11,015 nucleotides of DNA, taken from the NCBI GenBank assembly GCA_900554265.1, contig USGZ01000021.1, forward strand, positions 1 to 11,015, given 5' to 3'. The stretch comes from an uncultured Porphyromonadaceae bacterium. GTDB lineage: Bacteria > Bacteroidota > Bacteroidia > Bacteroidales > Muribaculaceae. Made by a program: the position numbers and the translations under genes. The notes beneath the pieces are model-generated. The model did not search any database, was not told the DNA's origin, and saw nothing but the letters and a program-made list of their open reading frames with translations. This document shows, piece by piece, positions 1-8,070 of this stretch (its first letter is position 1; each line of letters starts with the position of its first letter).

Positions 1-1058
1 GCGCCGCCTCCTCCATCCGCGACGAGCAGATGAAGGACGAGCGCGACGTGATCATGCAGAAAGTTCACGACATCCTCAACGCCGAGTACGACAGCGACAA
101 CGACAACGAGAAACTCCTCCAGAATATCGACACCGTGGCCAACCTGCGCTGGGAGCTGGATGCCTCATGCACCGAGGACAACTATTATTTCGGCCATCTG
201 CTGCAGGCCCTGCAGGTCACCGAGGTCGAGTGCCTGCGCGTGGTTCACTCGCTGGTCAACGGCACCGACCTCAACGAGAGTCTCAACAACCTGCGCGAGT
301 ATCAGATAATCCGCAAGCGCTGCGGCGAGTTCGCCGGCTGCGCAAACCAGGAGGCAAAGTGGCAGAAGCTCATGCGCGCCTACGGCTGGCGCACCAAGGA
401 ACAGGCAATGGGTCAGCTCGAGAAGCGCAACATCAACACCGAGCTGCTCTTCGCCGAGACCCTGCGTCCCAAGACAAACCAGACCTACCTGGCCGACCAT
501 ATCATCGAACTCTGGCACGACAAGTTGCGCTCGGAGGAGCTGATGAACACATTCACCGGCGACGACTCCTTCAGTCCCGTGCTGATGAAGGACCTCATCA
601 AGACACTCATCGACTGCGCCGACCGCCTCAACCTGGCCGACTATATCGCCGAGAAAATCCGCAGCGAGGTAAGCATCGCCAATATCGCCCAGGTCAAGGA
701 AGGCCTGGTGGCCGACATGATGGCTTCCATCATCAACGCCTTCGTAAACGATTTCGGCTACTCGATGCTCTCGCAGGAACTCAAGGACAAGGCCCGCGAA
801 ATCGTGGCCGAGAACGACCTGTGCGTCTACAACTACATAGGCCAGGAGCAGAAGGGCACCTATACCCACGACGAGCTGGCGCAGATGTTCGCCGACATGA
901 TGAGCGACGCCGGCGGCATCGTCGAGTCCTTCGACAATCACTACAACGAGTGGATAGAGTACATGACCGTGGCCTACATCGTCCACCTTAAGCGTTCCGA
1001 ACTCAAGCCCGAGGTCAACGAGGCCCTGGGCAAACTCATAGAAAAAATCACATTTTAA
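1..1058 (+). CDS. Helical protein of unknown function, 5'-truncated (C-terminal 351 residues; possibly SrfC-like)
   Basis: The frame is open from base 3, with nine sense codons before the first ATG at 30, so the true start lies upstream and the ATG at 30 is probably internal. The visible 351 residues are polar, almost entirely helix-forming, and lack signal peptide, membrane helix or P-loop. Leu/Glu/Lys/Asp-rich helices alternate with short loops, and a Trp/Tyr-rich stretch (around YNEWIEYMTVAY) sits close to the C-terminus. I do not recognise a family with confidence. Its all-helical character, and its place in an operon with a GTPase and several membrane proteins, would fit the C-terminal half of a SrfC-type 'putative virulence factor', in which a P-loop domain lies N-terminally. 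That is a guess. It ends in TAA seven bases before the protease gene, so the two are almost certainly co-transcribed. The protein is probably cytoplasmic. Confidence 0.8.
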   Translation, partial: AASSIRDEQMKDERDVIMQKVHDILNAEYDSDNDNEKLLQNIDTVANLRWELDASCTEDNYYFGHLLQALQVTEVECLRVVHSLVNGTDLNESLNNLREYQIIRKRCGEFAGCANQEAKWQKLMRAYGWRTKEQAMGQLEKRNINTELLFAETLRPKTNQTYLADHIIELWHDKLRSEELMNTFTGDDSFSPVLMKDLIKTLIDCADRLNLADYIAEKIRSEVSIANIAQVKEGLVADMMASIINAFVNDFGYSMLSQELKDKAREIVAENDLCVYNYIGQEQKGTYTHDELAQMFADMMSDAGGIVESFDNHYNEWIEYMTVAYIVHLKRSELKPEVNEALGKLIEKITF

Positions 1059-1065
1059 TTAACCC

Positions 1066-2946
1066 ATGAAGCGCATACATTTCGATTCAAAAGGACCGGT
1101 GAAGTGGCATTACTTCTTCTGGCAGCCCTGGGGCTGCGGAGGCTGTCTTGCCCGTGCGGCGGGATTCATGCTCTTGCTGGCATTGTTCCTGTTCCTGCTC
1201 AGCCAGTTCCGCAGCTGCCGCGACCACAATGAAGACGCCGCGGCTTACGATCCGACCGCTCCCGTCAGTGTCGTCGTCCCTCCAATCAACGAGGACGACG
1301 TCATTGACGACGGCGGTCGTCCGGTTGTCGGCAACCGCCTCAACGTGCTCTTCGGAGCCGAAACAGGCCAGGCCGACTACGAGGCATGGGTTACACGGTT
1401 CAAGGAGCTCTATCCCGACTCCGTCTACCAGGTGCTTTTCTATGATCCCAACACCAAGCTGATGTCCATCCAGGTAGAGGCCGAACGCCGCCAGGAAATC
1501 ATGGCCGCCCTGCCGCAGCAGATTCCCGACATTCCCTTCCTCGTCTTCGAGGAGGAGGTGATGGAAGGCGGCGCACGCCCCAACGACCCCGTCTTCGGCC
1601 ATGAGGACCACGCCTATTACTTCAACATGATCAAGGCCCAGCAGGCCTGGGACCTGACCATGGGCAGCCAGGACGTTATCGTGGCCATAGTCGATTCCTA
1701 CTTCGACTTGCAGAACGTGGAGTTCGCCGACACCAGGATTGTGGCGCCATACAGCGTGGCCCGCGGCGACTCCATCGTCGACCTGCCCGCGGAGTACAAT
1801 CCCCAGAACCCCGACGGCGTGCTCGCCCACGGCACCATGGTGGCCGCAATGGCCGTAGGCGCCACCAACAACGGCCGCGCAAGCGCCGGCATGGCTCCCC
1901 GCTGCCGTCTGATGCCCATCAGCCTGAGCAAGACCTTCGGCTCGCTGGCCATGCTCCAGGGCGTTCTTTACGCCATCAACCACCGCGCCCAGGTAATCAA
2001 CATATCCGCCGGCGTGGCTTTCACCGATGAAATCAACAGCCTGCCGCCCGAGGCTCAGATTGAGCTCGCCCGCACCGAGCTGCTCGGCCAGCAGGTGGTA
2101 TGGGACTATGTCTACGACATGGCCGCCCGCAATTTCGTGACCATAGTCTGGGCCGCCGGCAACGAGGACGTGTTCTGCGCCATGGACGCCTCCAAGCGCA
2201 ACGCCAACACCATACGCGTTTCCGCCGTCGACGCCACCATGAGCAAAGCCGAGTTCAGCAACTACGGCAACTTCCCCGAGCAGAACCTCTACGAGAGCAC
2301 AGTGTCGGCTCCCGGCGTCAGTGTGCCCGGCCTGGTGCCCAAGACCACGGGCTATATGCTCGTCGACGGCACCAGCTTCTCCGCACCTATCGTCACCGGC
2401 TGCGTCGGCCTCGTAAAGAGCCTCGACCCGACGCTGGCCACCACCGAAATCGTCGACCTCCTGCAGAGCACGGGCGTACAGCCCCGCGGCGCCGAGGCCA
2501 GCACTATCGGTCCGATTGTGCAGATTGGTCCGGCTCTCGAGAAACTCTACACAACCTTCATGAGTTTCGATGACTTCAGGCAGGCGATAAGCTCCGGCTC
2601 CGGCAGTCTGAAGTGCGCCTGTATCACATATCTCAACGGACAGGACCCGACGGCCCTCCCGCCGATTTATGAAATCGAAATAATACCTACCGGTCCCAAC
2701 ACCGGCAAAATCAAGTATTTCGACAACCGCGAGCAGCAGAGTGTCTCCGAAGGCACATACACGGCCGAGGTATCGGACGGCAATGTTGTCCTTACTCAGC
2801 AGGCCACTACGGCCGTTTCCGGCGAAATACGTTTCAGCCCCGGCACCTTCACCGTCAGCGCAAACGAGCGCGGAAAGGCCGTGGTCAGTGTAGAGTCCGA
2901 AAGCTGGGACGCAACCAGTCCCTTCCTTGTAAAATCCAATTCCTGA
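1066..2946 (+). CDS. Membrane-anchored subtilisin-family (S8) serine protease
   Basis: This 626-residue protein carries a complete subtilase domain (about residues 185-495). The catalytic Asp is D210 in VAIVDS, the His is H255 in LAHGTMVA, the oxyanion Asn is N366 in WAAGNED and the nucleophile is S437 in DGTSFSAP, so it should be an active endopeptidase. A basic N-terminus is followed by an unusual WGCGGC stretch (residues 22-27) and one hydrophobic helix (about 31-48). The acidic segment after the helix suggests N-in, with the protease in the periplasm. Residues 92-165 resemble a small alpha/beta prodomain, as in many subtilases, and could inhibit the enzyme until cleaved. About 125 residues after the catalytic domain look beta-rich and are unassigned. 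There is no lipobox. The gene ends with tandem in-frame stops (TGA TAG). The substrate is unknown; the neighbours suggest control by a GTPase-containing membrane complex. Confidence 0.95.
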   Translation: MKRIHFDSKGPVKWHYFFWQPWGCGGCLARAAGFMLLLALFLFLLSQFRSCRDHNEDAAAYDPTAPVSVVVPPINEDDVIDDGGRPVVGNRLNVLFGAETGQADYEAWVTRFKELYPDSVYQVLFYDPNTKLMSIQVEAERRQEIMAALPQQIPDIPFLVFEEEVMEGGARPNDPVFGHEDHAYYFNMIKAQQAWDLTMGSQDVIVAIVDSYFDLQNVEFADTRIVAPYSVARGDSIVDLPAEYNPQNPDGVLAHGTMVAAMAVGATNNGRASAGMAPRCRLMPISLSKTFGSLAMLQGVLYAINHRAQVINISAGVAFTDEINSLPPEAQIELARTELLGQQVVWDYVYDMAARNFVTIVWAAGNEDVFCAMDASKRNANTIRVSAVDATMSKAEFSNYGNFPEQNLYESTVSAPGVSVPGLVPKTTGYMLVDGTSFSAPIVTGCVGLVKSLDPTLATTEIVDLLQSTGVQPRGAEASTIGPIVQIGPALEKLYTTFMSFDDFRQAISSGSGSLKCACITYLNGQDPTALPPIYEIEIIPTGPNTGKIKYFDNREQQSVSEGTYTAEVSDGNVVLTQQATTAVSGEIRFSPGTFTVSANERGKAVVSVESESWDATSPFLVKSNS

Positions 2947-2968
2947 TAGAAAAGGCATAACTATAACA

Positions 2969-3955
2969 ATGGCAAACAATAAAGAAAAGACCGTGTCCGT
3001 CGCGCTTATCGTCAGCAGTCTGTGCATGCTGATGATGACCATGCTGGTATGGATAGGTCTGCTCCTGGAACAGAAAAACGTAATCGTCTGCACCGGTCTG
3101 GCGCTGGCGGTCTTTATATTCGGCTCCCTGGCCTGTTTCTGGGGCGTCAAGGCCAAGAAGGCCACCATGGACTACGGCAAGTGGATTACCATCGAGATTC
3201 TTTGCGTGCTGCTCATGGCAGGCGTGGGCGCGTTCAGCGTCCGCGAGATGATGTATTCGTTCAACTACCTTTCCCATAAGTCCGAATACCGCGCCGCCGC
3301 GCAGAACGACATCCACGGTCTCGACTCGCTCGTGGCAGTATACGTTACCAACGAGAACCTCCGCGTCGACGCAACCGTACGCGGCCTGAACAACTACGTG
3401 AACTCCGGCAGCGCCGCCTGCTCGCCTGAGCTCAGCGCCTATATCACCGAGGTGCTGGCGTGCCAGCCCGGAGAGCTGCAGCTGTCGCTGATTTCCAACC
3501 ACGAGCAGGACCTGCGCAACCAGATTCAGACGGTGCGCGTCGGCGAGCACGTCTACGGCGATACCATCCAGACGATAATGAACACGATGATCCGCGTGTC
3601 CCGCGAGGTCATTCCGGCCCATCTCACGCAGCTGGGCGATATCCTCGAGCACAACGCCCACGCCATCGGCACCCAGCTGACGGCTGTATCGTCGGACCTC
3701 AACGCCCCGGTGATTTCCGCCGGAACCGACGCGATGTACGCCCTCGAGCCCTCCTACGGCACCAACTACACATTCACCCCCACGGAGTTCCGCAAGAGCA
3801 TCGACGGCATCAAGGTTTTCAGCTGGGGCAGCTTCTTCAGCGCCCTGGCAATCGCTATCGGTTCGTTCTTCTTCTATATCTTTAACCTCCACGCTCCGCG
3901 CAAGGCTATCGACAAGCAGAACAAGAATTACGACAAACTCGGCCTGCCGATTTAA
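2969..3955 (+). CDS. Four-helix membrane protein with a large extracytoplasmic domain, unknown function
   Basis: This 328-residue protein has three N-terminal hydrophobic helices (about residues 9-33, 38-60 and 72-91), a soluble segment (92-282) and a fourth helix (about 283-305). The basic cluster KAKK at 61-64 after helix 2, and RK plus several Lys in the 23-residue tail after helix 4, put both termini in the cytoplasm and the ~190-residue segment in the periplasm by the positive-inside rule. That segment looks largely helical, with long amphipathic stretches around 190-240, and contains two Cys (151 and 164) that could pair in an oxidising compartment. I do not recognise the family. The topology is like that of a sensor or of a membrane platform holding partners on both sides. 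It lies 22 bases after the protease and 12 before the GTPase, so stoichiometric co-expression is likely. Confidence 0.88.
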   Translation: MANNKEKTVSVALIVSSLCMLMMTMLVWIGLLLEQKNVIVCTGLALAVFIFGSLACFWGVKAKKATMDYGKWITIEILCVLLMAGVGAFSVREMMYSFNYLSHKSEYRAAAQNDIHGLDSLVAVYVTNENLRVDATVRGLNNYVNSGSAACSPELSAYITEVLACQPGELQLSLISNHEQDLRNQIQTVRVGEHVYGDTIQTIMNTMIRVSREVIPAHLTQLGDILEHNAHAIGTQLTAVSSDLNAPVISAGTDAMYALEPSYGTNYTFTPTEFRKSIDGIKVFSWGSFFSALAIAIGSFFFYIFNLHAPRKAIDKQNKNYDKLGLPI

Positions 3956-3967
3956 CGACCTGTACTT

Positions 3968-5932
3968 ATGGCACTTACATTTCAACAAAAATTCAATCTC
4001 AAAAAGAAGGACGCAGCCGGCCTGGCCGGTCTCCTGGGTCGTTTCAATCCCGCGGACCTTGATGCGCTTGCCAAGGAGGACTCAGATTTCGCCGAGACCC
4101 TCAAGAAGGCCCGCGCCCTGGCCGCAAGTATGCCCAGCCAGGAGGAGATGAAGGCTTTCGGCGAGCTGGAGAGCAGGGTAAAGACCAATCTCGAAGACCC
4201 CGCGCTCGAAGCCGACCTCGACGCATATATCGCCAAGTGGAGCTCCAATACTTCGGCCGCCGACCATATAGCCCTGGCTCAGAAATACCGCCAGCACATC
4301 CTCGAGGCACGCACCTTCGCCGCCCTCAGCAAGGAGGTGGAGCAGGCCATCGCCAGTTTCTCATCCACCGGAGTAACGCCGCCTACACAGCTGGCCAACC
4401 AGCTTGCCAACTTCATGGCCACCTACGGCAGCCAGGATTTCGCAGCCGCCGATATCTCCAGGGCCCGCGGGCTGCAGGCGCAGCTGAACAATGTGTTCGC
4501 CGCCCAGCTCGACCAGGAATGGTACTCGCTGCTCAATGCCGACGGCACCATCTACGATATCAATGGCCTGGCCAACTTCCTGGCCAAGCCTATCACGCCG
4601 GCACGTCGCGCCGAGGCCGACGAAAAGGCCTGGCAGTGGGCGCTCTCGCAGCCCGATATAATCAAGGGCGCGCAGATGTACAACCGCATCTTCAATGCCC
4701 GCGGCAACCACTCCGCCGAAGTCAGCACGCTCCAGTCGGCCAAGTACGAATGGGACCGCGTGGTCAAGACGGACATCTACAGCGTGCTGGACTATATCAG
4801 CCAGCATCCCGGCAGCCCCTTCATCGGCGAGGCCAACACGGTTCTCGAAGGCCTGCGCGGGACAAAGCTCGATACCATCCGCCGCGCGCCCTGGAACCTG
4901 ACAATCGAGGAGTTCGAGGAATTTCTCAAGAGTCCGCAGTTCAAGCGCCAGGAGCTTTTCGACGCCATCGGCATCAGCGAAGATACATATAACACTGTAA
5001 TCAAGGAAAGCGTCCGCGCCAAGAAGGAGGAGCTCTCGCAGCTTGGTCTCGGTTCGTCCAACATGTCCGGCGTAGGCGAGCCCAGTATAACCGATGTGGT
5101 ACTCTTCGGCACCACACACAGCGGCAAGACCTGCGCCATCAGCGGGCTGCTGCTGCACGAGAACCTGCGTTTCGACAGCAAGCGCTTCAACGGCGCATAT
5201 GCCACCTACGTTTCCGAGCACGCCAAGAAGGGCATAGCCATCGACTCAACCCACGGCGGTTTCGTGGCAACCATCAAGGCCGAGGCGATATCCGTCGACG
5301 GCCACGACTATCCCTTCAACCTCTACGATATGGCCGGCGAGGATTTCACCAACAAAATCGCCCGCGCCCAGACATCCGACGGACGCAACCTGCTTACCTT
5401 CGAGGATATGGGTCAGGGCGCTCCGGCCATCCTGAACACGCCGAACGACAAGCTCTTCTTCATCTTCATCGACCCGACCGAGAAGCGCAGCATCCAGACC
5501 ACGGCCATCAACGCCCTTATAGACCTCATGTTCGGAAAGGACGGCGAGGAAAGCCCAAATGCCGAGGTTATGCGTCGGGTGCGCGGTCTGCACTTCATCG
5601 TCACCAAGGCCGACACTCTGCCTGGCCCCGACGTTATGGAATCCGCCCGCGGCGTGCTGAACGAAATCCTTAATTTCGCCAACCGCGACTACCTTGTGCG
5701 CAGCTGCCGCGAGTACGGCATCAACGCGTCGAAGAACGATGCCCTGGACGGGCACCCCTACGTGTTCCCCTTCAGCCTCGGCCAGTTCACCGTCGGCAAC
5801 ATCTTCCTATATAACCAGTACGCCGGCGCCGACACCTTCCTGCGCGTAATCTGCGACTACTGCGCGCCGACGAAGAAGCGCAACTGGTTCATCAAGACCT
5901 TCATCGCCCCTGTTTCCAAACCGATATTCTAA
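3968..5932 (+). CDS. TRAFAC-type P-loop GTPase with N-terminal helical-repeat region
   Basis: This 654-residue soluble protein has two parts. Residues 1 to about 370 are helical. A segment at about 261-298 (EWDRVVKTD... HPGSPFIGEA) has the spacing of the Bacteroidota TPR-like repeat (Trp, acidic, Tyr/Leu, Pro-x-Ser-x-Phe, Glu-Ala), and looser copies lie at about 139-174 and 184-226. From about 374 a P-loop NTPase domain follows: Walker A GTTHSGKT at 381-388, G3/Walker B LYDMAGED at 452-459, and base-specificity TKAD at 546-549. DxxG plus TKAD indicates a GTPase rather than an ATPase, and the DxAGED form recalls the TRAFAC 'DO-GTPase' type found in bacterial conflict operons. No membrane helix is seen, so it is cytoplasmic, perhaps recruited to the inner membrane by its neighbours through the repeats. 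It stops four bases before the next ATG, so translational coupling is likely. Confidence 0.92.
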   Translation: MALTFQQKFNLKKKDAAGLAGLLGRFNPADLDALAKEDSDFAETLKKARALAASMPSQEEMKAFGELESRVKTNLEDPALEADLDAYIAKWSSNTSAADHIALAQKYRQHILEARTFAALSKEVEQAIASFSSTGVTPPTQLANQLANFMATYGSQDFAAADISRARGLQAQLNNVFAAQLDQEWYSLLNADGTIYDINGLANFLAKPITPARRAEADEKAWQWALSQPDIIKGAQMYNRIFNARGNHSAEVSTLQSAKYEWDRVVKTDIYSVLDYISQHPGSPFIGEANTVLEGLRGTKLDTIRRAPWNLTIEEFEEFLKSPQFKRQELFDAIGISEDTYNTVIKESVRAKKEELSQLGLGSSNMSGVGEPSITDVVLFGTTHSGKTCAISGLLLHENLRFDSKRFNGAYATYVSEHAKKGIAIDSTHGGFVATIKAEAISVDGHDYPFNLYDMAGEDFTNKIARAQTSDGRNLLTFEDMGQGAPAILNTPNDKLFFIFIDPTEKRSIQTTAINALIDLMFGKDGEESPNAEVMRRVRGLHFIVTKADTLPGPDVMESARGVLNEILNFANRDYLVRSCREYGINASKNDALDGHPYVFPFSLGQFTVGNIFLYNQYAGADTFLRVICDYCAPTKKRNWFIKTFIAPVSKPIF

Positions 5933-5936
5933 AGTT
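5933..5936 (+). promoter_or_regulatory. Four-base junction between GTPase and next gene; likely translational coupling
   Basis: The GTPase stop TAA is followed by only AGTT before the ATG at 5937, so the start context reads CTAAAGTTATG. The preceding bases give no Shine-Dalgarno match. Ribosomes finishing the GTPase probably re-initiate here, which would tie the levels of the two proteins together. Nearly the same AAAGTTATG sequence precedes the ATG at 8071. Confidence 0.5.
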
Positions 5937-8048
5937 ATGAATCAGATTGGTTTAAGCATAGCCGGACGCAATCCCGGATTCACGGTCTTCATGGCCGTGA
6001 ACTGGACGGGTCCCCGCCTGGAAGACCTTCCGGACACGTCGCTGCGTGTCAACACCTCCGGCGAACAGTACTATACGGTCTCCCTGACCGAGGACTTCGC
6101 GACCTGCGAACTCAACCTGCGCCGCTTCGTCAACGGCGGCCGTGAGGATGTGTTCCGCATCGCCATCCGCATTCCCGCCCGCACTGCGATTATAGACGTA
6201 GCCGGCAATACGGTATCGCCCAAGCAGCTTCTGGACGGCATCAAGGACGAAATCGTGAACCGAGGCACTATTTTCTACCGTGCCGGCATCTACCGTTTCC
6301 CCGACGGCATAGCATATCCATCTTTCCCTGAGGCCGATCTCCAGCAGATTCTCAATGCCTATACGCTGATTCCCGCATGGGGACGCACCTACGTCATGAC
6401 CGGCACGGAGATGGCTTTCGTAGATATCAGCGACGACGAAATCAGCCAGCTTATGGAGCGTATGCCATTGTGGAGCTCCATACAGCAGTACGGAGAGTTC
6501 GTTTTCGGTCAGGCCGCCAACGATGTGCTGCCCCGGTTCGCACCCTCGCAGGAAGAACTGTCGGCCCACAATGCAGTGACTGTCTATGTCCGCCAGGCCG
6601 GAAGCGGGATTACCGTGCCGGAGGTCATCACCGCCGGGCGCACCTTCAAGTCCTCCGAGGCCGGCTACGATGTCCGCGCCTACGAGGAGGTGGAGTACAC
6701 CCTCTCTGCGGCCAGGGTCCTCGAGTGCTGGCGTCACAACGACCTGCTTCCCGAGGCCGACGGCGTCAGCGCAGTGCTTGACGTCGCAGGCGGCTCCGTG
6801 ACACTCGATTTCCGTCCGAAGCCTCTTGAGAAGGTTTTCACGGTAAAACTTCTTGACGCCGACGGCAAGCTCAGCGTAGGCCAGGTCCTCACCGACCTCA
6901 CCGGCCACGGCATGGAGCCCGTGAGCGAGGGCGGCTACCGCTTCGAAGGCGAGCATATCATCGACTTCGAGGGGAGCGCCATCAAGAACGGCTGGCTCGC
7001 CGGGCATTTCATGATTCCCGAAGATACACATTTCCAGCTGGTCGGCGCCAGCCTGATGGGCAGCGAAATCCGCCTGACGGTCAAGGAAGTGAAGGTCGAG
7101 AAGAAAAAAGCTCCAGAATTCCAGCACGCGGGCGGAGCAGGGCAGACGGCCAACATCCTGAACGTATTCATCGCGCCGGCTCTGAAGGCCGATTCCGGCA
7201 TCCTGACCATCGAGTACCGCAACGGCACCGAGCTGATTGTTTGGAAGAATGCGGTGAACTTCGTCAAGGAACCCGCAAGGCCCCACGCCCCAGCAGCCGG
7301 CGGCATTCCCAATGCCCGTCCGCAGCAACCTGCAATCGCCCGGGAAGAACGCCTTTACGCCCTCGTCAGCGTTCCTGCTGCCATCAACCTGAGCCAGGCC
7401 AACGTATACTTCGGCATCCCGCCCAAGTACGCAAAAATGCGCCCCCTGCTGGACACCGAGACCCACGAATATTCCGTCACCATCGACGGAAAATCCAACG
7501 TCGTAGGCGGTTTCAAGCGCTTCATGGAGCTTTTCGCCGTGCGCTATACCGACGGCCTCAGCACGAAGCAGATTCTCGGCCGCCTCGGCGGCATCTTCAT
7601 GATTGCGCTGATACTGGTTCTCTTCGCCCTTGGCCTCGGCTTCTTCGCCGGAAAGGTCTATAGCGAGAATATTGCCGAGACCGATGTTCCGGAGGCAACC
7701 GTTGTGGAAACCACCGTGGACGACGACAACGAGGCCGAGGACAGCTCCGGCAAGGTGCTGAACGATGCCGAAGCCGACTCCGACGGCGAGAATCTCGCCG
7801 GTAAACAGGATGAAACGGCAGACGGGCAGCTTGCCGAAACCCAGCCCGAGCCTCAGCACAACAACGCCGCAGACCTGGGATCGACCCACAGCAGCCACCA
7901 CCAGAATGGCGGCGCTGCTCAGGCTCCAGCCCAGACTTCTACCGAGCCCGTTCACAATCCCGAGTCTGCTCCTCAGCCCCAGCCCGAAACTCAGCCCGAG
8001 AATCCAGCTCCGGAGGCTCCTGCTACCGAGCCGGCTCCTGAAAGTTAA
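5937..8048 (+). CDS. Large single-pass membrane protein with Pro/Gln/Glu-rich tail; possible GTPase-associated component
   Basis: This 703-residue protein has no signal peptide. The N-terminal ~200 residues look like a mixed alpha/beta domain. They open with a Gly/Phe-rich strand (GLSIAGRNPGFTVF), loosely like the 'GTPase-associated protein' domains that accompany DO-GTPases, though I cannot confirm that. Residues 210 to about 450 are beta-rich, a Pro/Ala linker follows at about 446-466, and a further alpha/beta segment runs to about 545. One hydrophobic helix lies at about 551-572, with basic residues before it and acidic residues after, placing the large N-terminal part in the cytoplasm. 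The 127-residue tail is first acidic (577-634, with a DDDNEAED run), then Pro/Gln/Ala/Glu-rich with near-repeats of QPE/QPQPE, and should be an extended periplasmic arm. The close coupling to the GTPase gene argues for physical partnership. Family unassigned. Confidence 0.88.
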   Translation: MNQIGLSIAGRNPGFTVFMAVNWTGPRLEDLPDTSLRVNTSGEQYYTVSLTEDFATCELNLRRFVNGGREDVFRIAIRIPARTAIIDVAGNTVSPKQLLDGIKDEIVNRGTIFYRAGIYRFPDGIAYPSFPEADLQQILNAYTLIPAWGRTYVMTGTEMAFVDISDDEISQLMERMPLWSSIQQYGEFVFGQAANDVLPRFAPSQEELSAHNAVTVYVRQAGSGITVPEVITAGRTFKSSEAGYDVRAYEEVEYTLSAARVLECWRHNDLLPEADGVSAVLDVAGGSVTLDFRPKPLEKVFTVKLLDADGKLSVGQVLTDLTGHGMEPVSEGGYRFEGEHIIDFEGSAIKNGWLAGHFMIPEDTHFQLVGASLMGSEIRLTVKEVKVEKKKAPEFQHAGGAGQTANILNVFIAPALKADSGILTIEYRNGTELIVWKNAVNFVKEPARPHAPAAGGIPNARPQQPAIAREERLYALVSVPAAINLSQANVYFGIPPKYAKMRPLLDTETHEYSVTIDGKSNVVGGFKRFMELFAVRYTDGLSTKQILGRLGGIFMIALILVLFALGLGFFAGKVYSENIAETDVPEATVVETTVDDDNEAEDSSGKVLNDAEADSDGENLAGKQDETADGQLAETQPEPQHNNAADLGSTHSSHHQNGGAAQAPAQTSTEPVHNPESAPQPQPETQPENPAPEAPATEPAPES
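7842..8045 (+). repeat. Low-complexity coding repeat: Pro/Gln/Glu/Ala-rich tail
   Basis: This is the 3' end of the preceding membrane protein gene, encoding residues 636-703. CAGCCCGAG/CAGCCC-type units recur and give QPEPQ, PQPQPET, QPENPAPEAP and EPAPES. The protein segment is predicted to be disordered or polyproline-like and extracytoplasmic. Such short repeats often vary in copy number between strains. Confidence 0.7.
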
Positions 8049-8070
8049 ACCAGTGTCCGATACAAAAGTT
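8049..8070 (+). promoter_or_regulatory. Intergenic leader that decides the start of the 323-residue gene
   Basis: Twenty-two bases separate the TAA at 8046-8048 from the ATG at 8071. The last bases, ACAAAAGTT, are A/T-rich and match the AAAGTT that precedes the ATG at 5937. An in-frame GTG at 8053 would add six residues (VSDTKV) but lies just five bases after the stop with no such leader. ATG 8071 also puts the membrane helix at the usual distance from the N-terminus. The same frame is open further upstream to 7765, but that part overlaps the preceding gene's tail. Confidence 0.45.

Noticed and set aside
2947..2968. The 22-base gap after the protease as a promoter or terminator
   Set aside because: It is too short for a Bacteroidota -33/-7 promoter with its own leader. 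It contains no inverted repeat followed by a T run.
1087..3168. A 693-codon open frame on the - strand opposite the protease and four-helix genes
   Set aside because: It is a mirror of G+C-biased codon usage. The protein is an implausible mix rich in Gly, Val, His and Ala with no motif, and it spans the junction of two well-supported genes.
7101..7110. An A-rich run (AAGAAAAAAG) considered as a -1 frameshift site inside the 703-residue gene
   Set aside because: The codon phase is AAG AAA AAA G, not the A AAA AAG phase of a slippery heptamer, and the downstream frame remains well formed to its own stop.
8053..8055. GTG as an alternative start for the 323-residue protein
   Set aside because: It lies five bases after the previous stop without an A/T-rich leader. 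ATG 8071 has the same AAAGTT context as the start at 5937.
7765..8070. A possible 102-residue N-terminal extension of the 323-residue protein
   Set aside because: It overlaps the Pro-rich tail of the preceding gene in another frame and has shadow-like Ser/Pro/Leu/Arg composition. ATG 8071 gives a clean membrane-anchor N-terminus.
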